Of a DNA stretch of 64,000 bases, positions 34,256 to 43,690 are shown piece by piece. Below the pieces are notes generated by a model. That model searched no databases. It was given only the letters and a program-made list of their open reading frames with translations, and was not told where the DNA came from. The first letter of the stretch is position 1. Each line of letters starts with the position of its first letter. The position numbers and the translations under genes were made by a program. This DNA is from Planctomyces sp. SH-PL14 (GTDB lineage Bacteria > Planctomycetota > Planctomycetia > Planctomycetales > Planctomycetaceae), in NCBI RefSeq assembly GCF_001610835.1, contig NZ_CP011270.1:2498001-2562000 (forward strand). The letters run 5' to 3'.

Positions 34256-35908
34256 ATGACATACCGAAAGCTGTTCGCCGCCCTGGCCTTGTCCGCGATT
34301 CCGGCCATGAGCCACGCCGCCGATCCGACCGCCGCGGCGGTCAAGGAGATCCAGTCGCTGAAGGTCGGCGCCAAGGACTGGCCGCAGTTCGGCGGCTGGT
34401 CGCACCGCAACAACGTCCCGGACGGCAAGGTCGTCGACAAGTGGGACCTCGACAGCGGCGAGAACATCCTCTGGACGGCCGACCTCGGCTCCCAGACCTA
34501 TGGCAACACCGTCGTCGCCAACGGCAAGGTGTTCGTGGGGACGAACAACTACGCGGGATACATCTCGCGGTTCCCGAAGGACGTCGACCTGGGGGTCCTG
34601 GCCTGCTTCGACGAGAAGACGGGCAAGTTCCTGTGGCAGTCGAGCAGCACCAAGCTCCCCTCCGGCCTGGTCCATGACTGGCCCGAGATGGGGATCTGCT
34701 GCTCCCCCGCCTGCGAAGGGGACCGGCTGTACTTTGTGACGAGCCGCGGCGAAGTGATGTGCCTGGACGCCGAGGGGTTCCTCGACGGCGAGAACGACTG
34801 CCCGTTCAAGTCCGAGGAGAACGAGAACAAGAACGAAGCGGACATCATCTGGAAGTTCGACATGATGGGGAAACTCGGCGTTTCCCAGCACAACATGTGC
34901 AGCTGCTCGCTCCTCATCGCCGGAGACACGCTGCTCGTCTGCACTTCGAATGGCGTCGATGAATCCCACACCAACATCCCGGCCCCCAACGCCGCCAGCT
35001 TCCTGGCGATGAAGAAGTCGACCGGCGAGGTGCTCTGGACCGACAAGTCCCCCGGCAAGAACATTCTCCACGGCCAGTGGTCCTCCCCCGCCTACGCGGT
35101 GATCGGCGGGCAGGCCCAGGCGATCTTCGGCGGCGGGGATGGCTGGCTTTACAGCTTCGATCCGGCCGGCGACGGCGCGGGGAAGTCGAAGCTCCTGTGG
35201 AAGTTCGACGCGAATCCCAAGGCGTCGCGGTACAGCGTCAGCGGCCGGAGCGAGCGGAACCACCTTATCGCCACGCCGGTCATTTATGACGAGAAGGTCT
35301 ACATCGGCGTCGGCGAAGACCCGGAGCACGGCGAAGGGAACGGGCACCTCTGGTGCATCGACCCGACGAAGCGGGGGGACATCAGTCCCGAGATCGCGAT
35401 GGGGAGCAACGACAAGCCGATCGAGGATCCGGGCGACGGGACCCGCCGCCTGCAGGCGATCGATCCGAATGCCGGCGAGAAGGCGATCCCGAATCCGAAC
35501 TCCGGCGCGATCTGGCACTATGAAGGGGCCGACATCAGCGGGGACAAGAAGATCGACTTTGAAGAGGAGATGCACCGCACGATCGGTACGTGCGCGATCA
35601 AGGATGACCTCCTGTTCATTGCGGACTTCAGCGGGATTTTCCACTGCCTGGACGCGAAGACCGGGGAGTCGCTGTGGAACTACGACATGTTCGCCGCCTC
35701 GTGGGGTTCGGCGATGATCTGTGACGGCAAGGTCTTCATCGGTGATGAGGACGGCGACGTAGCTGTCTTCAAGCTGAGCCGTGAGATGGAGCTGATCAAC
35801 GAGAACAAGTGTGGGAACTCGGTGTACAGCACGCCGATCGTGGCGAATGACATCATCTACATCACGAACAAGTCGAAGTTGATGGCGATTGGTGCGAAGA
35901 AGGAATAG
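34256..35908 (+). CDS. secreted PQQ-type beta-propeller protein
   Basis: 550 residues with signal peptide MTYRKLFAALALSAIPAMSHA. Propeller blades throughout (CFDEKTGKFLWQSS, GEVLWTDKSPGKN, LDAKTGESLWNYD). It carries an EF-hand-like loop, D426-x-S428-x-D430-x-K432-x-D434-x2-E437 (DISGDKKIDFEE), which may bind calcium. It follows the larger propeller gene in tandem. Function unknown. Confidence 0.82.
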   Translation: MTYRKLFAALALSAIPAMSHAADPTAAAVKEIQSLKVGAKDWPQFGGWSHRNNVPDGKVVDKWDLDSGENILWTADLGSQTYGNTVVANGKVFVGTNNYAGYISRFPKDVDLGVLACFDEKTGKFLWQSSSTKLPSGLVHDWPEMGICCSPACEGDRLYFVTSRGEVMCLDAEGFLDGENDCPFKSEENENKNEADIIWKFDMMGKLGVSQHNMCSCSLLIAGDTLLVCTSNGVDESHTNIPAPNAASFLAMKKSTGEVLWTDKSPGKNILHGQWSSPAYAVIGGQAQAIFGGGDGWLYSFDPAGDGAGKSKLLWKFDANPKASRYSVSGRSERNHLIATPVIYDEKVYIGVGEDPEHGEGNGHLWCIDPTKRGDISPEIAMGSNDKPIEDPGDGTRRLQAIDPNAGEKAIPNPNSGAIWHYEGADISGDKKIDFEEEMHRTIGTCAIKDDLLFIADFSGIFHCLDAKTGESLWNYDMFAASWGSAMICDGKVFIGDEDGDVAVFKLSREMELINENKCGNSVYSTPIVANDIIYITNKSKLMAIGAKKE

Positions 35909-35939
35909 TTGCGAATGCGGCACTTGGTAGCCGGCGAAC

Positions 35940-35957
35940 GGGGGGCGTGAGCCCCCC
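35940..35957. terminator. GNRA-loop hairpin after propeller gene
   Basis: Perfect 7-bp stem GGGGGGC/GCCCCCC closed by a GTGA tetraloop, then GCTTTCG. Probable terminator 32 bp after the stop. Confidence 0.55.
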
Positions 35958-36001
35958 GCTTTCGCGCGCCGGGGGTTCAATGCCGGCGCAGTGTTGTTAC
36001 G

Positions 36002-36286
36002 TCAAACCCAACGTGCGACGGCCGCTGGGGTCAAGGGGGTCTCACCCCCTTGCCGCCGGAGGCGCTTCGATGAGGAACCGTGGTACACAACGGGCATCCG
36101 CTTTGTGGTACCGGCAGTGAGGACTCGACGCTCGCTTTGCAATCCCCGCGGGTTAGATGAGGGGGCATCCGGCACGGTGTCCGCGTTTGGACACGCTCTC
36201 CTTCAGATATCTCTCGACGGCCAGGCCTCCGGCGGGCAAAGGGGCCTTGCCCCTCTGCACTCCCCACCAGGGTAGCCCCTGGACCC
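36002..36286 (-). repeat. dispersed ~300-bp structured repeat, copy 3 (reverse orientation)
   Basis: Reverse complement matches copies 1 and 2 from end to end. Left-end hairpin (36236-36258 on the + strand) keeps ten pairs; the right-end hairpin (near 36032-36052) has T-A where copy 1 has C-G. It fills the gap between convergent genes, so it may also act as a two-way terminator. Confidence 0.85.
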
Positions 36287-36300
36287 GGTTCTTTGGGCCC

Positions 36301-37218
36301 TTACTGCGATGGGCGCTGCTCCCCGCCTCGGTCGGCCACCGTGTTGTCCGCCTCGCACGCCAGAATCCCATAACGGAAACCCGCCCCCGCCAGGATCTGC
36401 CGCAACCGCCGGAACGAATCGTACGAATCCGGCCAGACCGTCACATTGATCTGATGCTCCTCCGGTGAAAACGCCCGCAGCATCTGCCGGATCTCCGCCT
36501 CACCCCGCGGACCGGCATCGATCACGATCCCCCCCGTCGGCTTCGGGTGGACATGCAGCGTGTCGTCATCCGCCTTCGAGACGAAGTAGTCATCGAGATT
36601 CGGCCCCGCCGGCTCGCCTCCGACATAGCGGTGCCGCAGGTAAAACCGGTCGTAGCAGAGGCACACCTGAACCGCGCTGAGCTCCCGCCGGTGCTCCGCC
36701 AGCGGCAGCGACTCCGCTGGCCGCTCCGGGATCGACCGCAGCTCCTTCTCGAGCGCCGCGAGCTCCCGCTGCCGCCCGGCGAGCTGCCGCGCCTTCGTCG
36801 TGATCGCCTTCCTCCGCTCACTCACCTTCCCGACCCGGTCGACGTTCGAGGACTCCAGCCCCGCAACCTCCCGCTCCAGCTCGGACCGCTCCCGCGCCGC
36901 GTCCCGCCAGCGGTCGAGCCGCGCCTGGTAGTCCTCCGGAATGAGCCGGGAGATCAGCTCGATCTGCGCGGTTCGGGCCGCCTGGAGCCGGTCCCGGTCG
37001 AGCCGCAGCCGCTCGACATCGGCCGCCAGCGCTGCCAGCCTTTCCTGGGAAACGGGTTCCGCGTCATCGTCCGCACTCGCCCGCAGGCCCCGCTGCCCGC
37101 TCATCTGCAGCATCACGATGACGAGCAGGGAAATGAACACGATCCCGCCGAACATATTGCAGATCGTGTCGAGCAGCAGCTCCAGGCTGTCCCCGACGGA
37201 TTCCTTGCGGCGGCTCAC
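36301..37218 (-). CDS. ExbD/TolR-like single-TM protein with periplasmic coiled coil (second)
   Basis: 305 residues starting at GTG (37216-37218), overlapping the previous stop as GTGA, with AAAGGAG 7 bases upstream. The N-terminus is cytoplasmic-like (SRRKESVGDSLELLLDTIC), with D17 right before a TM helix at residues 18-38. A long coiled coil (about residues 45-165) and a mixed alpha/beta C-terminal domain (about 185-295) follow. The Asp-before-TM layout matches ExbD/TolR/MotB-type proton-channel partners. It forms one unit with the ExbB-like gene. Confidence 0.7.
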   Translation of the reverse strand: MSRRKESVGDSLELLLDTICNMFGGIVFISLLVIVMLQMSGQRGLRASADDDAEPVSQERLAALAADVERLRLDRDRLQAARTAQIELISRLIPEDYQARLDRWRDAARERSELEREVAGLESSNVDRVGKVSERRKAITTKARQLAGRQRELAALEKELRSIPERPAESLPLAEHRRELSAVQVCLCYDRFYLRHRYVGGEPAGPNLDDYFVSKADDDTLHVHPKPTGGIVIDAGPRGEAEIRQMLRAFSPEEHQINVTVWPDSYDSFRRLRQILAGAGFRYGILACEADNTVADRGGEQRPSQ

Positions 37219-38069
37219 GGCAGGGCTCCTTTCGGACGGCGTTCGATCGCCTCCTCCTCGCCGATCAGCTCCATCCCGAGCTGGAAGGGGAGCTGCCCGG
37301 TCCGCTTCGTCAGGAGCTTGGAGAAGGGAGAGCCGCTCGGCCGAATGAGGAACAGGATGTACTCCGCGGGCGGCTTTCGCGCCCGGATCCACGAGAGGAG
37401 CGACTCCATCGTTCCGGCCCATGCGATGTCGAGGCTGGCGATCGAGACCGGGATCCGGTGCAGCTCGTCCTCCCCCTCCATCAGGCCGATTGCGAGCCCG
37501 GCTTCCGAGACTTCGCAGACCCACGCCCGCTCCGGAGTGATGCCGCGGGGAGCGGCGTAGCGGACGCGGCGATCGTTCTTCCGCTTCTCGATCGCCGCCT
37601 GGACTTCGGCGATCCGCTTCTCGACCGCGCGGCGCTCCCGATCGGAGCTCTCCGCGCGGGCCTCCCCTTTCCGCAGCTCGTTCTCCGCCCGGCCCAGCTC
37701 CTCGGCGGCCGACCCCAGTTCCCCCAGCTCCGAGCGGACCGCCTCCGCGGCCGCCTGCTCGCTGCGGATCTTCTCGTCGATCAGGCCGCTCGGCGCGTCG
37801 GTCGCCCGGCGGATCAGCCCTTCGGCCTGCTGGACCGCCGCCTCCAGCTCGACCGATTCGGCCGCCAGCCGCCGCTTCTCGGACTCCATCTGGGCGGCGG
37901 TCTCGCGGACTCCCGCGCGGGTCGCCTTGTCCGCCGCGCCGAGGGTCCGCTGCGTCAATTCGACCGCCAGCAGCAGGACCACCATGATCAGCACGCCGCT
38001 GACGGAGGTGATGATGTCCTGAAAGGCGAAGAGCGAGATCGCGTACCCGGTGTTCCGTCGGCGGGGCAT
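37215..38069 (-). CDS. ExbD/TolR-like single-TM protein with coiled coil (first)
   Basis: 284 residues. A short basic N-terminus, then FAFQDIITSVSGVLIMVVLLL with D18 at the membrane edge, then a coiled coil (about 45-165; many Ala/Glu/Arg) and a C-terminal domain (PERAWVCEVSEAGLAIGL ... YILFLIRPSG). Same plan as the next protein though the sequences differ, so the two may pair around the ExbB-like pentamer. Starts 66 bp after the ExbB-like stop. Confidence 0.7.
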   Translation of the reverse strand: MPRRRNTGYAISLFAFQDIITSVSGVLIMVVLLLAVELTQRTLGAADKATRAGVRETAAQMESEKRRLAAESVELEAAVQQAEGLIRRATDAPSGLIDEKIRSEQAAAEAVRSELGELGSAAEELGRAENELRKGEARAESSDRERRAVEKRIAEVQAAIEKRKNDRRVRYAAPRGITPERAWVCEVSEAGLAIGLMEGEDELHRIPVSIASLDIAWAGTMESLLSWIRARKPPAEYILFLIRPSGSPFSKLLTKRTGQLPFQLGMELIGEEEAIERRPKGALP

Positions 38070-38135
38070 GTCGAGGATTCCTTCGGCCGGGGATCTGTCG
38101 AGAGAGGAGAGAGTCGCAGGGGACGCCGCGGCGCC

Positions 38136-38975
38136 TCAGTCGCTGTCGAGCGGCAACAGCCGCAGGCGGGAGAGGACGTGCCGCGAACAGTATTCGCTGC
38201 AGGCGTCGAGGAACTCCTGCTCGGATTTCTTCATCCCGACCGCCAGGAGCTGCACGCCAAGCGCCGCCACGAGGCCGATCAGCGTCGTCTCGAAGGCGGT
38301 CGCCAGCCCCCCGGTCACCGACTGCAGGCTCCCCTTGATGCTTTCGAGCTCGGTCGCCGTGCTCAGGACGAGGCCGAAGTTTCCGATCGCGGCCGAGAGC
38401 CCCAGCACCGTCCCGATGAAGCCGAGGACCGGGATCGCCCAGATGAACGCCGAGACCATCAGGTACGAGGTCTCGAGGGTCGCCTCGTCGCTGTCGCCGT
38501 GGGATTTGAAGATCTCGGCGACATCCCCGATCCGCCCCAGGTTGCGGAGGTTCGAGAGGGCCGTATCGATCCGGTTGAAGAGGATGAAGTACCGCGGATC
38601 GTCGACCGCCGCGTGAATCTGCTCCTGGACTTGGTCGACGGTATGGGGCGAGAGGACGAAGTCCCGTTCCTCCGGCACGACCGCGATGGCGAGCGCCCGC
38701 CGCTGGAGCCGGAGCTTGAGCGATTTGAGCAGCAGGATCATCACCGACCACGCCGTCAGGAAGATGATCGAGACCGCGATCGTCTTGCTCCCGTCCCGGA
38801 AGAACGGGAGGACGAGCGGCGCCTCGCGGAAGGGAAAGAGGGCCGCAAAGAACGCCGCCGTGATCAGCACCGCGCACAGGAACGTCAGCAGGGAATTGAC
38901 GCGGGTGAACCGCCCCCCGGCAAAGCCCAGCCGCTGTTCGGGATCCTCGGAGAACCAGGACAGTCTCGTCGACAT
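38136..38975 (-). CDS. MotA/TolQ/ExbB-family proton-channel protein
   Basis: 279 residues from the third of three start-like codons (ATG at 38973-38975), which has GGAG at the best spacing. TM helices at about 29-49, 65-85, 172-195 and 222-245. The third and fourth carry the family pattern (AIPVLGFIGTVLGLSAAI and TAFETTLIGLVAALG). Such proteins form a ring that lets protons through and drives a partner (MotB, TolR, ExbD, ZorB). Followed by two ExbD-like genes. Confidence 0.82.
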   Translation of the reverse strand: MSTRLSWFSEDPEQRLGFAGGRFTRVNSLLTFLCAVLITAAFFAALFPFREAPLVLPFFRDGSKTIAVSIIFLTAWSVMILLLKSLKLRLQRRALAIAVVPEERDFVLSPHTVDQVQEQIHAAVDDPRYFILFNRIDTALSNLRNLGRIGDVAEIFKSHGDSDEATLETSYLMVSAFIWAIPVLGFIGTVLGLSAAIGNFGLVLSTATELESIKGSLQSVTGGLATAFETTLIGLVAALGVQLLAVGMKKSEQEFLDACSEYCSRHVLSRLRLLPLDSD

Positions 38976-39020
38976 CATCACTCTCCGCTCCGGGACCGGA
39001 GCCTTACAAGTCCGGGCGGT

Positions 39021-40598
39021 CTACCGCCACTGCAGGGCGGGAATCTTGGCTTCGTTCTCCAGTTCCTCCCGCATCTGCGCCACCGGGAAGGCGACGTAGA
39101 CCGGCGAGTCCTCCTTGAGATAGAGCGTGTTGATCCCGTACACGACTCCGGCCTGCTCCCCTTCCCGGAAGACGAGCGGTCCCCCCGAGTTCCCGGGGCG
39201 GATCGGTGCGGTGTGCTGGACGTTGTAGATCCCGCCCGTCTCCTGCTGGACCACGCTGATCTGTCCGGGGGTCGGCGTCAGCTCGAAGGCGCTCGCCTTG
39301 AACGAGTCCCGGTGGCTCTCCTTGCCGAACAGGAGTTCGCCGAGCGACTCCGGCTTCGACTTGGCCGCCACGACCGCCCGTTCCTCGTCGGTCACTGCCC
39401 GCTGGGAGACGCCGGGGTAGCCGAAGGCCACGACCTCGGAGAGCTTGGCCGCCTTGCTCTGCCCGCTGAGGGCGAAGTGGGCGGTCTGGTCCGGCCGGTC
39501 GATGCGGATCGCCGCCATGTCGAACCGCGTGCTCGAATAGAGCAGGTCCGCCGGGTAGTGCTGCGAGCCGAAGTACACCACCAGGACCGGCTCGACGTGC
39601 CCGATGCGGGTCTCGACCTGATCGATCAGGGCGATGACGTCCGGATCCAGTTCGGGCCGGCCGTCCTTGTCGGCGACGGGCCGACCTGTCCCGTCCCGCT
39701 TGACGGCGTAGACCTCTTTGAGCGACGTCAGGAGGCGTCGGACCCGGCCCTCGTCGGTGGCGTTCTCGAACTTCTCGTATTCGTCGATGACGTGCTTGTT
39801 GGTCAGCGCGTGCCCCTCGGGGGTGACGACGAAGCATGTCCCGTGGCCCCGGCCGAGCTCATGGTGCTCCCCGGTCGTGAGGTCGATCTCCAGATAGAAG
39901 ACGACCATCCCGGTGGCGTCGTTGATCGCCGCGTTCACGGCGGCGTCGGCCAGGTTCGTGGAATGGATGCTCCCCTTGGGGATCGAGCCGTCGGACGGCG
40001 TCGATGGCGACTCCGGTGCATGCGAGGCGGACTCGACGGCGGAGGCGGGCCGGTTCCTCGTATACAGCAGATAGCCGCCGACGCCGATCCCCGCCGTCAA
40101 AAACACTGCCGCCGCGAGAGCGGCCCACTTCCCGGCGGTCATCCGCGGCGGAGAGGCAAAGGCGTTGGGGAAGAACTGACGGGCCTCCAGCCAGTTGGGG
40201 AGCCCCGTCTTCCACAGGAGCGTGTCGGCCTCGACCTTTCCGGAGACGATCAGGTTCTTGATGAACGCCTCGTCGACCGGCCCGATCTTGGAGTCTCCGG
40301 AGTTGTAGTACCACTCCTTAGCTGCGACTGGCGCGACGGCGACCGGTTCCGGCTCGGGAACGGGAGGAGCGGCCCCCCGCTTGTCGGGAAACATTCCCGG
40401 CAGCTCGGTCGCCGGACTCCACTGCGCCTGGTCGATCGAGATCTGGTGCAGCTTGCTGAACTGCCCCCGGCCCGCCATGCGGGTCAGCTGATCGACGGAG
40501 AACGGCCCCTTCACCTGCCCGCGTAGGCGGATGAAGTACCGGAACGGATCCGCTCCGGGGGACGGGGCGCGGGACGAAGGGGGAGAAGGAGGGCTCAT
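39021..40598 (-). CDS. membrane-anchored trypsin-like serine protease with GYF_2 domains
   Basis: 525 residues. Two GYF_2-type adaptor modules (about residues 20-70 and 96-142; WYYNSGDSKIGPVDE, LWKTGLPNWLEAR), a TM helix at about 155-180, then an S1-like protease domain with H269 (TNKHV), D360 (RFDMAA) and S471 (GNSGGP). A ~60-residue charged insertion lies between H and D. With GYF domains cytosolic, the protease would be periplasmic. It starts 8 bp after the large coiled-coil gene. GTPase/GAP1 systems are known to use trypsin-like proteases as output, so this could be the effector or activator (inference). Confidence 0.82.
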   Translation of the reverse strand: MSPPSPPSSRAPSPGADPFRYFIRLRGQVKGPFSVDQLTRMAGRGQFSKLHQISIDQAQWSPATELPGMFPDKRGAAPPVPEPEPVAVAPVAAKEWYYNSGDSKIGPVDEAFIKNLIVSGKVEADTLLWKTGLPNWLEARQFFPNAFASPPRMTAGKWAALAAAVFLTAGIGVGGYLLYTRNRPASAVESASHAPESPSTPSDGSIPKGSIHSTNLADAAVNAAINDATGMVVFYLEIDLTTGEHHELGRGHGTCFVVTPEGHALTNKHVIDEYEKFENATDEGRVRRLLTSLKEVYAVKRDGTGRPVADKDGRPELDPDVIALIDQVETRIGHVEPVLVVYFGSQHYPADLLYSSTRFDMAAIRIDRPDQTAHFALSGQSKAAKLSEVVAFGYPGVSQRAVTDEERAVVAAKSKPESLGELLFGKESHRDSFKASAFELTPTPGQISVVQQETGGIYNVQHTAPIRPGNSGGPLVFREGEQAGVVYGINTLYLKEDSPVYVAFPVAQMREELENEAKIPALQWR

Positions 40599-40606
40599 AG
40601 GATGGC

Positions 40607-43600
40607 TCAGTTCGAGGAGACCTGAGACGAGGAGTTCAGCGGCCGGGCGAAGACGAGCCGCCCGGGGAGGAAGTGCGCGGCGGTCGCCGCCGGAACGAGG
40701 TGCAGCGTCTCCCGCTCGTAGCGGCCGAGGACTTCCAGGCGGGCCGCCTCCTTCTCGGCTCCGCTGCCGTCTTCCTTTCCGGGCTCCGCGCCGCCGGCGG
40801 GGGGAATCACCGCCACCAGCGTCCAGGCTCCGGCGGGAAGCGTCACGTCGAGCGTCGGCTTGCCGGCGTCGTCATAGGTCATCCAGCCGACCGCCTGGTA
40901 CTGCGCGGCGAATTCCGTTTCGATCTGCTGCAGGGCCGCCTTGGACGAGGGCCAGACCTTGGCGAAGTCGAGCGTCGCGATCCCCCGCAGGTAGTCGAGG
41001 CACTTCGCCCGCCGCTCCTTGACGTCGTCGCTCTTGGGGTCGGCCCAGTCGGTCAGGAGGTTGATCCGCTCGATCGCGTCGGTCATCTCCTTTTCGAACG
41101 CGAGGAACGGTGGATGCTGGTCCGCCCCCAGGCTCCCGGACCGGGCCAGTCCGCAGAGCGTGCTCAGGAGCTGGAGCCGGAGGATCGGGTCGACCTGGTT
41201 CTCGTTGATGACGGTCTGGATCACGGCGCTCATCGTCGCGTCCCAGCTTTCCGCCCGCATCTCCTTCAGGTGCTCGCGGATCTTCTGGGCCAGCGCCACC
41301 TGCGGCGCGACGGCCGGCTTCAGGCTGAGGAGACTCTTCGGCAGGACCTTGACCTCTTCCGGGTTCTCCATGACCGACCACCGCGTGAACTTGATGATCG
41401 GCTCCTCACGGAGCGGCTCGCGGAAGTTCACGTAGTAGGTCCAGGAGTTCTTCTGGTCGGGAGCGACCTGCAGGATGTAGAGGTCCCGCATGTGCTCCGA
41501 CTCCAGGATGTCCGCCGTGATCTGCGCCAGAAGCCCCGAGGCGGGCTTGTACCGCTTCTCCAGGACTCCGAGGACCGCGGAATAGCGTTTCAGGGCGGGG
41601 CGAAAGGGGGACTGCGGATAGTCCGCCAGATACTTTTCGATGGCATTCTGCCTTGTCCCGATCAGTTCGAGCGACGAGGGGAAGAGCTTCGCGGCATCGC
41701 TGGGGAAGGCCTGGACCGCGAACAGCGACTGCCACTGCGACAGCTCCGCCGCGGCCCGTTTCATGCCGGCCGACTGCGGATCGTCGTCGATCGAGGTCGT
41801 GAAGAGCGAAAGGAGCTCGGCGTACGCCTTGGCCTCCGCCTGGCTGTTGCCGGCGGGGCGGATGCGGGACCGCGTCTTGAGGTCGCGGAGGAGTTCGCCG
41901 CGACGGCGGTTGCGGGTGAACTGCCGTTCCAGGTCGTCCACTTCGGAGAGGAGGAACTTGTGCTGGTCCGCCAGCCGGCCCGCCATTCCCGGCAGCTCGG
42001 AGGCGATCGCCGAGAGGCCGTCGCGGATCCGTCCCCGGCGTTCATCGAAGTCCGCCGCCGCGAGATCCTTGAACTCGCTCTTGAGCTGTTCGACCTGCTT
42101 CCCCTGTGCTCCCAGCCGGGCCGTCAGGTCCTCCTCGCGAGACTTCATCCGCCCCGCACGGGTGATCTCGATCTTCTGCCCCCGGACTTCGACGGTCCGC
42201 CGCAGGTCCGGCAGCGCCGGCGCCTCTTCGGTGATTGCGGTCGCCTCGGCGATGATCCGCTTGAAGCCTTCGGCATCGGTCTCCGGGACGGTCGCCGCCC
42301 GTTCGAGGAGAAGTTCGACCCGCTCGGTCCGGTCGGCGGTCGTCTTGGCCAGGGCATCGACTTTGCCGGCCACCGCGATCCAGTCGGCGTTCTCCGGCCA
42401 GTAGGGGCGATACTTTTCCCGGACCTCCTCCGCCTGCTTCAACTCTCCGGTGTCGACGTGCTGCTGGATGCGGGCGATCACCTGCCTGCGGAGGGCATTG
42501 TCCTGCACGCGGGTCACCACCAGGACGACGGCGGCGACGACCGCGATCGTGGCCGCGACCGCCCCGCCGACGATGACGAGCCGCTTCCGCCGCCGCTGAT
42601 TCTCGAACGATGCGATCCGCCCCGTCAGCCGCGACTTGACCGACGTCGGGAGCGGACGGCGGTGCATCGCGGTCCGGTCGAGGAGCTGCCGCAGCTCGGT
42701 CTCGTCCGCCGGCTCGCGGTTCAGGGCCATCTCGACCTGGTGCAGGTGGTCGGCCCAGGCCGCCTGGGCCGCCTCGTTGGCGAGCTGCTGCTCGCACCAC
42801 GAAAGGGCGGGGAGGGTCTGGAGGACGAGCGGGTCGTCCGGCGTGAGCACGGCCCGCGGCAGGACGGTCTTCCATTCCTGATGCGTCGGCCGGGCCCGTT
42901 CGAAGTCCATGGCGCCGAAGGCGGCGTGGAGTTCGCCGGCGAGACCGCGGAGCCGCTCCCGGGCATCCGTCCGGACCGCTTCCTGGAGCTGGGACTGGAG
43001 GTTCGCGACGAGCCGCGGCGGGAAGGGGACCGACCACGTCGCCCCCAGAAGCTCTCCCAGGAGGCTCTGCGCCCCCTCGACCGTGGGGGCCTTGCGGACG
43101 TTCCGCGCTTCCTGAAGGATCTGGGCCAGCCGGGCTTCTTCGTAGGCCTTGATGTCGGTCGGCCAGAAGTCGGAGTTGGGATCGTCGCGGGCGATCTGCC
43201 GCAGGAGCGTGAGCCGCTGGCCGAGGGGGGCCCGCTGGAGGGCGAGCTTGCGGTGCAGACGGAGGAGTCGTTCGAGGGGGGCGTGTTCGCCGTAAGCCTC
43301 GTCGAGCATCTCGGCGACGCTCTCGAGGATCGGCTCGGGGGTCTGCAGTTCGAGGAACTGCATCATCTCGATCCAGGCGAGGACCTCATCCCCCGAGAGG
43401 CTCTGGATGACGCCGATGGCATCGAGCAGCCGCGGCTCGAGTTCCGCTTCCTGGATGGCCTCGGCCCGCAGTCCCTGGCGCAGGTATTCGCCGCAGCGGC
43501 GAAGCCGCTCATTGAGCTTCCGGGTGACGGAGTGCAGGTCCCGCGCGAGCTGCTGGATTTCGGGAGTGCTCTCGATGCGATCGTCCGCCAGGGCGACACG

Positions 43601-43633
43601 AACGCGGTCGATGATGGATTGAATCTGGTGCAT
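40607..43633 (-). CDS. large single-TM coiled-coil protein
   Basis: 1008 residues. The N-terminal ~350 residues are helical (IQSIIDRVRVALADDRIEST ...), then a basic stop-transfer and one TM helix at about 353-378 (IVGGAVAATIAVVAAVVLV), then a second long helical/coiled-coil region (390-600) and a C-terminal part that looks globular (YYVNFREPLREEPIIKF; PTLDVTLPAGAWTLVAVIPP). It spans the membrane and could link the cytosolic GTPase arm to the periplasmic protease. Not a family I can name. GC-rich like its neighbours downstream. Confidence 0.7.
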   Translation of the reverse strand: MHQIQSIIDRVRVALADDRIESTPEIQQLARDLHSVTRKLNERLRRCGEYLRQGLRAEAIQEAELEPRLLDAIGVIQSLSGDEVLAWIEMMQFLELQTPEPILESVAEMLDEAYGEHAPLERLLRLHRKLALQRAPLGQRLTLLRQIARDDPNSDFWPTDIKAYEEARLAQILQEARNVRKAPTVEGAQSLLGELLGATWSVPFPPRLVANLQSQLQEAVRTDARERLRGLAGELHAAFGAMDFERARPTHQEWKTVLPRAVLTPDDPLVLQTLPALSWCEQQLANEAAQAAWADHLHQVEMALNREPADETELRQLLDRTAMHRRPLPTSVKSRLTGRIASFENQRRRKRLVIVGGAVAATIAVVAAVVLVVTRVQDNALRRQVIARIQQHVDTGELKQAEEVREKYRPYWPENADWIAVAGKVDALAKTTADRTERVELLLERAATVPETDAEGFKRIIAEATAITEEAPALPDLRRTVEVRGQKIEITRAGRMKSREEDLTARLGAQGKQVEQLKSEFKDLAAADFDERRGRIRDGLSAIASELPGMAGRLADQHKFLLSEVDDLERQFTRNRRRGELLRDLKTRSRIRPAGNSQAEAKAYAELLSLFTTSIDDDPQSAGMKRAAAELSQWQSLFAVQAFPSDAAKLFPSSLELIGTRQNAIEKYLADYPQSPFRPALKRYSAVLGVLEKRYKPASGLLAQITADILESEHMRDLYILQVAPDQKNSWTYYVNFREPLREEPIIKFTRWSVMENPEEVKVLPKSLLSLKPAVAPQVALAQKIREHLKEMRAESWDATMSAVIQTVINENQVDPILRLQLLSTLCGLARSGSLGADQHPPFLAFEKEMTDAIERINLLTDWADPKSDDVKERRAKCLDYLRGIATLDFAKVWPSSKAALQQIETEFAAQYQAVGWMTYDDAGKPTLDVTLPAGAWTLVAVIPPAGGAEPGKEDGSGAEKEAARLEVLGRYERETLHLVPAATAAHFLPGRLVFARPLNSSSQVSSN

Positions 43634-43690
43634 TTTGACAGCCCTGGAATCTTCTGCGAAGTAGTGGAAGTCTGGCGGACTGGTTATGTC

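Noticed and set aside
37219-38877. Upstream extension of the ExbD-like frame to an 858-codon protein
   Set aside because: The upstream part is an Arg/Gly/Pro-rich shadow of two other genes; the GTG at 37218 has a good ribosome site and GTGA coupling.
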